Positions 1 to 5,495 of a stretch of DNA of 12,525 nucleotides are shown here, in pieces; positions within the stretch are counted from its first letter, which is position 1, and each line of letters opens with the position of its first letter. The notes under the pieces were generated by a model. That model ran no database searches and was not told the origin of the DNA. It saw only the letters and a list, made by a program, of their open reading frames with translations. Location: NCBI GenBank assembly GCA_022702195.1, contig JAKONB010000596.1, positions 1 to 12,525 on the forward strand. The letters are read 5' to 3'. A program made the position numbers and the translations under genes. Source of the stretch: Beijerinckiaceae bacterium. GTDB lineage: Bacteria; Pseudomonadota; Alphaproteobacteria; Rhizobiales; Beijerinckiaceae.

Positions 1-1291
1 GGTAGTAGCTGCCGAACCCGAAGATGAAGGCGTAGGCGATCAGGAAGGCGATCAGCGAGGTCGTCACCGCGTTGACGGTCAGCGGCGAATGCGCATCCGC
101 CGTGCGCATCTGCCCGTAGACGATGTAGGGCTGCCGGCCGATCTCGGCGGTGAACCAGCCGAACACCACCGCGCCGAAGCCGGACGGGGTCATCAGCATC
201 GCGGCGGTGAGGAACCAGCGGTTGGAATAGAGCGTGCCGCGCCAGCGCAGGTAAAGGCTCCACAGGCTCAGGCCCAGCATCGCCATGCCGATCGCCACCA
301 TGATGCGGAACGCATAGAAGACCGGCCAGACCGGGGGGCGCTGGTCGCGCGGCACGTCCTTCAGGCCCGGCACCACCCCGGAGAAATCGTGGGTGAGGAT
401 GAAGCTGCCGAGCCGGGGAATCCCGATCTCGAAGTCGTTCTTCTCCTCCGCCATGTTGGGAATCGCGAACAGCAGCAGGGGCATGTTGTCCTGCCGGTCC
501 CAGTTCGCCTCGATGGCGGCGAGCTTGGTCGGCTGCAGCTTGAGCACCGCCAGACCATGCGCGTCGCCGATGAAGATCTGGATCGGCGTGCAGATCACCG
601 CGAACCACAGGGCCATGGAGAGGGAGGTCCGCGCCCCCGCGACCTTGCCCTCGGGCTGCTTTCGCCCGCGCAGGATCATCCAGGCCGACATGCCCGCCAC
701 CGCGAAGGCGGTGGTGAGGAAGCAGCCGAGCACCATGTGGGCGTAGCGGATCGGGAAGGACGGGTTGAAGATCACCTGCCACCAATCCGTGGCCACCGCG
801 CGCCCGTTCTCGATGGTGAAGCCCGCCGGGGTCTGCATCCAGGAATTGGCGGACAGGATCCAGAAGGCCGAGATCAGGGTGCCGAGCGCCACCATGCAGG
901 TGGAGACGAAGTGCAGCCGGTCACCCACCCGGTCCCAGCCGAACAGCATGATCCCGAGGAAGCCGGCCTCCAGGAAGAAGGCGGTGATCACCTCGTACTG
1001 AATCAGCGGCCCGAGCACGTTGCCGGTGAAGTCGGCGTAGCGCGACCAGTTGGTGCCGAGCTGGTAGCTCATCACGATGCCGGACACGACGCCGAGACCG
1101 AAGGAGACCGCGAAGACCTTCACCCAGAACCGGTAGAGGTTCCGGTACAGCGGGTTGCCGGTCCACAGCCACTGCCCCTCGAGGCGGGCGAGGAAGCTCG
1201 CCAGCCCGATGGTGAAGGCCGGAAAGATGATGTGGAACGCCATCGTGAAGCCGAACTGGATGCGGGAGAGCGTGAGCGCATCGACATCCAT
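1..1291 (-). CDS. cydA: Cytochrome bd quinol oxidase subunit I, cyanide-insensitive (short Q-loop) type, 3' end outside window
   Basis: Heme-bearing inner-membrane subunit of a bd-type terminal oxidase, which oxidises quinol and reduces O2 to water. The frame runs from ATG at 1291 to the window edge: 430 codons are visible, and an estimated 40-60 C-terminal residues are missing. Expected ligands are present: His20 (E. coli His19, heme b595), Glu100 and Glu108 (E. coli Glu99/Glu107), and His185 (E. coli His186, heme b558). A Met in an FRIM motif (328-331) is the likely second b558 ligand; it lies about 62 residues earlier than E. coli Met393, as expected for the short Q-loop CIO form. The conserved GRQPY segment follows. 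The chain is strongly hydrophobic throughout. Subunit II would be expected beyond the left edge and cannot be seen. An antisense frame of similar length exists but is a shadow. Assignment to the bd family is secure; the CIO subtype rests on Q-loop length, and resistance to cyanide is not proven. Confidence 0.95.
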   Translation of the reverse strand, partial: MDVDALTLSRIQFGFTMAFHIIFPAFTIGLASFLARLEGQWLWTGNPLYRNLYRFWVKVFAVSFGLGVVSGIVMSYQLGTNWSRYADFTGNVLGPLIQYEVITAFFLEAGFLGIMLFGWDRVGDRLHFVSTCMVALGTLISAFWILSANSWMQTPAGFTIENGRAVATDWWQVIFNPSFPIRYAHMVLGCFLTTAFAVAGMSAWMILRGRKQPEGKVAGARTSLSMALWFAVICTPIQIFIGDAHGLAVLKLQPTKLAAIEANWDRQDNMPLLLFAIPNMAEEKNDFEIGIPRLGSFILTHDFSGVVPGLKDVPRDQRPPVWPVFYAFRIMVAIGMAMLGLSLWSLYLRWRGTLYSNRWFLTAAMLMTPSGFGAVVFGWFTAEIGRQPYIVYGQMRTADAHSPLTVNAVTTSLIAFLIAYAFIFGFGSYY

Positions 1292-1537
1292 GGCGGAGCC
1301 CCGTTCGACCTTGGTCCCGCATGTCCCGGGACCCGTTGGGCGAGTCTAACCCAAAGCCAGCGCGGCCGCATCCGGCCCCGCCGGGCGGCGATGTCGCGCG
1401 GGGCGCCGGGAACCAAGGCGGCCCCTTGGAAATTGGCTTGCCGATTGCCGGCGCGACCCCGTGCGTATTCCTTCGCATCCAGGCCGGCACGTCCCCAGCG
1501 GACCACCTGAGGGGGTGATTTCGCAAAGGCTCAGGTC
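1292..1537. promoter_or_regulatory. Divergent intergenic region between cydA and the PLA2-like gene
   Basis: This 246-bp gap should hold promoters for both flanking genes. Visible structures are a dyad GGTCCCG (1313-1319) / CGGGACC (1327-1333), which overlaps the 10-bp palindrome GTCCCGGGAC (1323-1332) just upstream of cydA, and a 6-bp stem CCAAGG (1413-1418) / CCTTGG (1424-1429). The first dyad is 22-42 bp from the cydA start, so it would lie in the leader or over the promoter. I see no convincing -35/-10 pair. An AAAGG at 1525-1529 is a plausible ribosome-binding site for the gene at 1538 (8-nt spacing). Confidence 0.4.
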
Positions 1538-1978
1538 ATGACATCCAAATTTTCGACTGCCCTTCTTCTGGCCGTTTGCTTTGCCGGGCCGGCTTTGGCT
1601 CAATCCGACTCCGCCTCGTCGCGCCCGACGGTGCTGATTCACGGCAATTATTGCGGCCCGGGCAACAATGCGCCGCTGCCGCCCATCGATGCCCTCGATG
1701 CGGCCTGCGCCCGCCACGATGCCTGCACCCCGGATGGCGGGCTGCCGACCAAGGCCTGCAACCTGCGCCTCCAGCGTGACGCGGCCCTGGTGGCCCGCGA
1801 CCCGCACGAGCCCGACGACCTGCGGGCGCTCGCCGGCATCGTCTCGGCCGGCGCCTCCATGATGCTGTCGCAATCCCAGCCGGCGGCACCGGCGGCGGCG
1901 GCCCTGGCACCCGGCCATGCGGGCTGGTCGCACGCCGCCCTGAGCGGACCCGCCGAGCCGGATTCGGACGCCGAATAG
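1538..1978 (+). CDS. Exported phospholipase A2-like protein
   Basis: 146-residue precursor. Residues 1-21 form a signal peptide: Lys4, a hydrophobic core, and cleavage after PALA. The mature part resembles secreted phospholipase A2. It has Y38-C-G-P-G42, matching the calcium loop (Y-C-G-x-G), then D54-A-A-C57-A-R-H60-D61-A-C63. The latter aligns position by position with the PLA2 signature D42-x-C44-C45-x-x-H48-D49-x-C51, apart from Ala at C44. The remaining cysteines, C39, C57, C63 and C74, could form the C29-C45 and C51-C98 equivalents. If C74 equals C98, the catalytic Asp99 position is Asn75; Asp81 is the only nearby acid. Residues after about 107 are Ala/Pro-rich and probably disordered. 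It would act in the periplasm or outside the cell. Family resemblance is inferred from motifs alone; hydrolysis of phospholipids is uncertain. The gene stands alone and converges on topIB. Confidence 0.8.
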   Translation: MTSKFSTALLLAVCFAGPALAQSDSASSRPTVLIHGNYCGPGNNAPLPPIDALDAACARHDACTPDGGLPTKACNLRLQRDAALVARDPHEPDDLRALAGIVSAGASMMLSQSQPAAPAAAALAPGHAGWSHAALSGPAEPDSDAE

Positions 1979-1994
1979 GCCGGTCGCCCCGGCC
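1978..1994. terminator. Hairpin between convergent stop codons
   Basis: Perfect 6-bp stem GGCCGG (1978-1983) / CCGGCC (1989-1994) with a 5-nt loop fills the whole space between the TAG of the PLA2-like gene and the TGA of topIB. It may end transcription from both sides. There is no T-tract on either strand, so it is not a classical intrinsic terminator. Confidence 0.45.
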
Positions 1995-3233
1995 TCAGGC
2001 GGCGCGGCTTCGGGGCCGCGCCGTGCCGGGCTCCTCGGCGGGGGATCGCCGCTTGCGGGACTTCGCCCCAGCCGCCTTCGTCCCGGCCGTCTTCGCCCCC
2101 GTCGCCTTCGTCCCGGCCGTCTTCGTCCCGGCTGCCTTGGCCAGCCGGGCCTGGAGCAGGCCGAGCACGGCGGCCTCCTCGGGCCGCAGCCGGGTGAGGT
2201 CCTGGCGCAGCTCGTCCTCCACGGCGTCCTTCACCTGGAGGAGGAGGTCGCCCTCCAGGTAGCCGTCGAGCACCTCGGGGTGGATGTAGCATTTGCGGCA
2301 GATGGTCGGCGTGTTGCCCAGCCGGGCGGAGACGTGCTCGATGGCCGCCCGAAGGTTCTTCTTGGCGATGGCCTGGCTGTCGAAGGCCTCGAATTCCTGG
2401 AGGGCCAGGGCGGCCAGCACCGTGCCGGCCCAGGTGCGGAAATCCTTGGCCGTCACGTCCTGCCCGGTGATCTCGCGCAGGTAGGCGTTGACGTCCGCCG
2501 AGGTGACGTCCCGGACCGCGCCGGCCTCGTCGCGATACTGGAACAGCTCCTGGCCGGGCAGGTCCTGGCAGGCCTTGACGATCCGGGCCACCCGCCGGTC
2601 CTTCACGCCGAGATTCCACGTCTTGCCGCTCTTGCCCGTGAAGCGGAAGGTGAGCGCCGCGCCTTCGACGGTGGCGTGGCGGTCGCGCAGGGTGGTGAGG
2701 CCGTAGCTCTTGTTGGTGCGGGCGTAGTCGTCGTTGCCCACCCGGATCAGCGTGGTCTCGAGGAGATGGACCACGGTGGCCAGCACCTTGTCGCGGGGCA
2801 ATCCGCGCGCGCCCATGTCGGCATCCACCCGCGCCCGGATCGCCGGCAGCCCCTCGGCGAAGGCCATCACGTGCTCGAACTTGGTGAGGTCGCGCGCCGC
2901 CCGGAAATCCGCGTGATAGCGGTATTGCTTGCGCCCCTTGGCGTCGCGCCCCGTGGCCTGGATGTGGCCGTTGGCGCGGGCGCAGATCCAGACCTCGGTA
3001 TAGGCCGGCGGGATGGCGAGCGCCCGGATGCGGGCCAGCACCGCCGGATCGCGCACCGGCCTGCCCTTGGCATCCCGGTACGAGAAGCCCGTGCCGCTCT
3101 TGCGGCGGCTCAGCCCCGGCGTGCCGTCGTCGATGTAGACGAGGCCGGCTTCCTCGGCCGCGTCGCGCGGATCGGCGACGATGCCCGCCTCGTTTCGATC
3201 CGACGATTCCCCTGCCATCCCCATCGCTGCCAT
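1995..3233 (-). CDS. DNA topoisomerase IB (poxvirus-like)
   Basis: 412-residue type IB topoisomerase, which relaxes positive and negative supercoils through a 3'-phosphotyrosine intermediate without ATP. Active-site residues are assigned as R164 (in IRVGN), K201 (in FTGKSGK), R266 (in KDFRTWAGT), N307 (in GNTP) and nucleophile Y316 (in RKCYIHP). Their spacings (37, 65, 41 and 9 residues) equal those of the Deinococcus enzyme as I recall them (R137, K174, R239, N280, Y289), including the bacterial Asn in place of the poxviral His. Residues 366-396 form an Ala/Gly/Thr/Lys-rich tail of short repeats ending in a basic patch, probably a disordered DNA-binding extension. Three ATGs (codons 1, 4, 6) crowd the start, so the exact N-terminus is open. 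It is transcribed separately from the regulator upstream, because a hairpin lies between them. In alphaproteobacteria this enzyme is an accessory to TopA and gyrase; its physiological role is little known. Confidence 0.95.
   Translation of the reverse strand: MAAMGMAGESSDRNEAGIVADPRDAAEEAGLVYIDDGTPGLSRRKSGTGFSYRDAKGRPVRDPAVLARIRALAIPPAYTEVWICARANGHIQATGRDAKGRKQYRYHADFRAARDLTKFEHVMAFAEGLPAIRARVDADMGARGLPRDKVLATVVHLLETTLIRVGNDDYARTNKSYGLTTLRDRHATVEGAALTFRFTGKSGKTWNLGVKDRRVARIVKACQDLPGQELFQYRDEAGAVRDVTSADVNAYLREITGQDVTAKDFRTWAGTVLAALALQEFEAFDSQAIAKKNLRAAIEHVSARLGNTPTICRKCYIHPEVLDGYLEGDLLLQVKDAVEDELRQDLTRLRPEEAAVLGLLQARLAKAAGTKTAGTKATGAKTAGTKAAGAKSRKRRSPAEEPGTARPRSRAA
2061..2138 (-). repeat. In-gene tandem repeat encoding the Ala/Lys tail of topoisomerase IB
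   Basis: Degenerate 15-bp units (periodicity 30 bp for the best match) encode runs such as TAGTK, ATGAK and AAGAK at residues 366-390. A 23-bp stretch at 2073-2095 recurs identically at 2103-2125. The repeat keeps frame, so slippage could vary tail length between strains without breaking the enzyme. Confidence 0.85.
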
Positions 3234-3281
3234 CCCCGCCGGCGCATCGTCAGCGACAACCGGCGGCTCCGCCGCGCCGTT

Positions 3282-3310
3282 CCGTCCCGGCCGGGGCGGC
3301 GCCGGGACGG
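3282..3310 (-). terminator. GC hairpin after the Crp/Fnr gene
   Basis: Perfect 10-bp inverted repeat CCGTCCCGGC (3282-3291) / GCCGGGACGG (3301-3310) with a 9-nt loop begins 7 nt past the stop codon of the minus-strand regulator and lies 48 bp before the topIB start. The stem is stable, but there is no T-tract. It probably separates the regulator and topIB into two transcripts; the remaining gap (3234-3281) would hold the topIB promoter, which I cannot pick out. Confidence 0.6.
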
Positions 3311-3317
3311 GGCGGCC

Positions 3318-4076
3318 TCACCCCGCCATCAGGCGGGCATATTCGCGTTCCGTCGTCCCGTAGCTGCCGCCCGCGAAGGCGACGAGGCCATCGCGGTCGG
3401 TCACCGTGACCCGCCCGCGGCGCGACCGGATGCGCCCCTCGCCCTCGAGGTTCTGCAGCGCCAGGGTGACGCCGCCGCGCCGCACCCCCAGCATCATCGA
3501 CAGGAACTCGTGGGTGATCGCGATCTCGTCTCCGTCCACCCGGTCGTGACACATCAGCAGCCAGCGGGCGAGCCGCACCTCGGTGACGAAGCTGGCATTC
3601 ACGAAGGCGATCTGGCGGGCCTGGAGCAGCTCGATGTGCACGAAGCGCAGGAGCAGCCGGGCCAGGGACGGGTGCTCGTCCATCAGCGCCTGCAACGCCG
3701 CCACGCCGATGCGCAGCATCGTGCCGGGCATCTGCACCACATACGTGTACGGGCTGCGATCGACGCCGAGCAGCATCAGGGCGCCGCCGACCAGGCCTTC
3801 CCGGCCGATCAACCCCACCTCCACCGTGCAGTCCCGGATCTCGACCGTGACGGAGACGAAGCCGACCTGCGGGAAATAGAGATGGTCGAGGGCTTGGTTG
3901 GGCGGGATCAAGATCTGCTTGAGCGACACGTCCACGGCGTGGAGGTGAGGCCAGACCGCCTCGAAATCCTCCGCCGACAGCATCCGCAGCAGGCGGTTCC
4001 CGCCCGTGACCTGATCGATGCGTGTCATCTTTGAAGGTGTCGCTTCCGTCCAAGGCGGCGCTCGCGTCTCAAGCAT
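3318..4076 (-). CDS. Crp/Fnr-family transcriptional regulator (VRRGGV helix subgroup)
   Basis: 252 residues: N-terminal cyclic-nucleotide-binding-like beta-barrel (about 30-145), a long dimer helix (about 138-158), and a C-terminal winged helix (about 187-226). The recognition helix reads LGVRRGGVTLALQNL (196-210). It lacks the E-x-x-S-R set that lets FNR/FixK read TTGAT, and the R-E-x-x-x-R set of CRP, so its DNA site should differ. The two cysteines (83, 176) do not form an FNR-style N-terminal Fe-S cluster, and the barrel shows no clear cAMP-binding R-E-S motif, so the signal is unknown. Start at 4076 is chosen because AAGGG sits 9 nt upstream on the minus strand; Met17 (4028) is an alternative. 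It is transcribed divergently from the receiver-Crp/Fnr pair across an AT-rich region, which suggests shared or cross-regulation. Confidence 0.93.
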   Translation of the reverse strand: MLETRAPPWTEATPSKMTRIDQVTGGNRLLRMLSAEDFEAVWPHLHAVDVSLKQILIPPNQALDHLYFPQVGFVSVTVEIRDCTVEVGLIGREGLVGGALMLLGVDRSPYTYVVQMPGTMLRIGVAALQALMDEHPSLARLLLRFVHIELLQARQIAFVNASFVTEVRLARWLLMCHDRVDGDEIAITHEFLSMMLGVRRGGVTLALQNLEGEGRIRSRRGRVTVTDRDGLVAFAGGSYGTTEREYARLMAG

Positions 4077-4168
4077 TTGACTCAGCCCTTGAAAGCATAC
4101 GCTTGATCACCGATAGCAATTCCCTCAAACCAAAGCAAATTCGTTTTTCGATATGCATCAATTGTCAA

Positions 4169-4202
4169 AATAATATTGCCGGAAAACCTAGGCAAAATTC
4201 TT
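4169..4202. promoter_or_regulatory. Candidate operator: imperfect dyad
   Basis: Arms AATATTGCC and GGCAAAATT match at 8 of 9 positions around a 10-nt spacer that includes CCTAGG. Flanking AA/TT pairs extend the symmetry. It lies directly upstream of the minus-strand TTGACA, roughly where a Crp/Fnr activator would bind. The sequence is not the FNR/FixK consensus TTGAT-N4-ATCAA. Confidence 0.4.
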
Positions 4203-4262
4203 GTCGCTTGCTGCCGAGCGATTAACACACGTTATAGACGTGCCGGTGTTATAGCCCCAGTC

Positions 4263-4272
4263 ATCATATGAT
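4263..4272. promoter_or_regulatory. Perfect 10-bp palindrome upstream of the receiver gene
   Basis: ATCATATGAT ends 22 nt before the receiver ATG, so it is either an operator near the transcription start or part of the 5' leader. Chance occurrence of one 10-bp palindrome in an AT-rich 200-bp stretch is not negligible. Confidence 0.3.
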
Positions 4273-4294
4273 AATTTGATGGAGATGGGTCGAC

Positions 4295-4675
4295 ATGGGA
4301 GGTGGAGATCAAAAGCCTCTGGTCCTGTTGGTCGAGTGCGATCCTCTCATCGCCCTGGACCTGTCCGAGGCGCTGACCCTGGCCGGATACCGGGTGGCCG
4401 GCCCCGCCACGACGGTGGATCGGGCCGGTGCGATCCTGGACCGCACCAAGCCGGACGTCGCCATTCTGGAAGCCGCCCTCGCGGACGGGGACTGCGCCGC
4501 GATCGCCCGGACCCTGCGCCGGGACGGCGTGCCGTTCCTAATCCACTCGCACGCGGCGCGCGACGCCTACGCGAACGACGCCTTTCGGGACGTGCCATGG
4601 CTGCGCAAGCCGACCCTGCCCCGCGAGGTCATCAGCACCCTGGATGGATTGTCTCCCTCCGCCATGCGCGCATGA
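4295..4675 (+). CDS. Stand-alone receiver domain protein lacking the phosphoacceptor Asp
   Basis: 126 residues, essentially one CheY-like receiver fold with no output domain. The first strand and acid pocket read VLLVECDPLIALDL (10-23), so the usual pair of acids becomes E14-C15 with D16 following. The phosphorylation strand reads DVAILEAAL (54-62): Glu59 stands where the conserved Asp should be. The switch residue may be Ser85 (in IHSHA), and the conserved Lys is kept as K105 in RKP. Asp-to-Glu at this site often mimics the phosphorylated state in other receivers, so the protein may be constitutively active or act as a phosphorylation-independent partner; this is inference. GGAG 10 nt upstream supports the start. 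It is followed after 19 bp by a Crp/Fnr gene on the same strand, so the two are probably co-transcribed and may work together. Confidence 0.87.
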   Translation: MGGGDQKPLVLLVECDPLIALDLSEALTLAGYRVAGPATTVDRAGAILDRTKPDVAILEAALADGDCAAIARTLRRDGVPFLIHSHAARDAYANDAFRDVPWLRKPTLPREVISTLDGLSPSAMRA

Positions 4676-4694
4676 CGGGAGACGTGGAAGCGAG

Positions 4695-5456
4695 ATGGCA
4701 TTGACCGATCCAACGACGCGTCCGGCCGGGCCGATCGTCCATCCCTTCATCGCCAAGCTGGACGGGTTCGTCGCGTTGACCGAGGAGGCCAAGGCCGCCC
4801 TGAAGCAGGCCAGCCTGGGCGCGCACCTCATCGGGCCGCGGATCGACCTCCTGCGCGAGGGGGACATGCCCGAGGGGGGCATCCTCATCACGGAGGGCAT
4901 CGCCTGCCGCTACAAGCACCGCGCCAACGGTGCCCGGCAGATCACCGCCTATCTCGTGCCGGGTGATACCTGCGACCTGGAGTTCCACCCGTTTCGCGAG
5001 ATGGACGATGCCATCGCGACGGTCTCGGCCTGCCGGGTCGCGCGGATTTCGGCCGCGACCCTGAACGAGCTGGTGGCGGGCCATCCCACCGTCGCGCAGG
5101 CCCTCCGGATGACGGCCCTGGTCGACAAGGCGACCCTGCGCGAATGGCTGCTCAACATCGGCTCCCGCTCGGCGATGGAGCGGATCGCCCACCTGTTCTG
5201 TGAATTGTTCGTCCGCCTCCAGACGGTCGGCCTCACGGCGGAGGACGGGTACGTTCTTCCCATGACCCAGTCCGACCTGGCCGACACGGCCGGCCTGTCG
5301 AGCGTGCACGTCAACCGCTCGCTCCAGTCCCTGCGGCGCCAGGGCGTGATCGACCTCAAGGGCAAGAATCTCACGATCCTCGACTGGGCGCGCCTCAAGA
5401 CCATCGCCGAGTTCAAGGCGAACTACCTTCACCTCGGAGATCGCGCGGCGGCGTGA
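4695..5456 (+). CDS. Crp/Fnr-family transcriptional regulator (SSVHVNR helix subgroup)
   Basis: 253 residues from the ATG at 4695 (GGAAG just upstream); an in-frame ATG at 4644 would overlap the receiver gene and is less likely. Domains: cyclic-nucleotide-binding-like barrel (about 20-130), dimer helix (about 135-178, including SAMERIAHLFCELFVRL), and winged helix (about 185-235). The recognition helix GLSSVHVNRSLQSLRR (200-215) has H-V-N-R where FNR has E-T-I-S-R, a form typical of a large alphaproteobacterial subgroup whose signals are mostly unknown. Cysteines at 71, 93, 113 and 169 are scattered and do not resemble an FNR Fe-S cluster, though redox sensing cannot be excluded. It is the downstream partner of the degenerate receiver and is encoded opposite a Crp/Fnr of another subgroup. 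A GC palindrome follows the stop. Confidence 0.93.
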   Translation: MALTDPTTRPAGPIVHPFIAKLDGFVALTEEAKAALKQASLGAHLIGPRIDLLREGDMPEGGILITEGIACRYKHRANGARQITAYLVPGDTCDLEFHPFREMDDAIATVSACRVARISAATLNELVAGHPTVAQALRMTALVDKATLREWLLNIGSRSAMERIAHLFCELFVRLQTVGLTAEDGYVLPMTQSDLADTAGLSSVHVNRSLQSLRRQGVIDLKGKNLTILDWARLKTIAEFKANYLHLGDRAAA

Positions 5457-5468
5457 CGGCGCGCGCCG
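5457..5468 (+). terminator. 12-bp GC palindrome after the Crp/Fnr stop
   Basis: CGGCGCGCGCCG starts at the base after the TGA and can fold as a 4-bp stem with a 4-nt loop. It is weak and without T-tract. The rest of the 39-bp gap before the glycosyltransferase holds GTGCTACAGGCT (5479-5490), which could be a -10-like or leader element; the case for a separate promoter is thin. Confidence 0.25.
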
Positions 5469-5495
5469 CGCCCGGGCCGTGCTACAGGCTGGGCG

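Larger units (their letters stand above)
4077..4294. promoter_or_regulatory. AT-rich divergent control region between two regulator units
   Basis: This 218-bp stretch is strikingly AT-rich for the window and separates two divergent regulator transcripts. Elements seen: TTGACA on the minus strand (4168-4163), a good -35 for the gene at 4076 with a weak -10 near 4138-4145; an imperfect dyad AATATTGCC (4172-4180) / GGCAAAATT (4191-4199), just upstream of that -35; GTTATAG repeated at 4231-4237 and 4248-4254; and a perfect palindrome ATCATATGAT at 4263-4272. The last two lie before the plus-strand gene at 4295 and could be -10 elements or operator half-sites. GGAG at 4281-4284 is its probable ribosome-binding site. 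Assignment of any protein to these sites is inference. Confidence 0.6.

Noticed and set aside
89..1510. 473-codon open frame on the plus strand opposite cydA
   Set aside because: It shares codon phase with cydA, reads as Arg/His/Gly-rich sequence without domains, and is the expected shadow of a GC-rich gene.
2280..4034. 584-codon plus-strand open frame opposite topIB and the first Crp/Fnr gene
   Set aside because: It spans two well-supported minus-strand genes and the gap between them; composition is typical of an antisense shadow.
4103..4116. Possible FNR/FixK box (TTGAT at 4103-4107)
   Set aside because: The second half-site reads GATAG rather than ATCAA, and the flanking regulators lack the FNR recognition residues.
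4644..4694. Upstream in-frame ATG for the second Crp/Fnr gene
   Set aside because: It would overlap the receiver gene and add an unconserved-looking 17-residue extension; the ATG at 4695 has GGAAG just upstream.
3318..5456. FNR-type oxygen sensing by the Crp/Fnr proteins
   Set aside because: Neither protein has the N-terminal cysteine cluster needed for a [4Fe-4S] centre.
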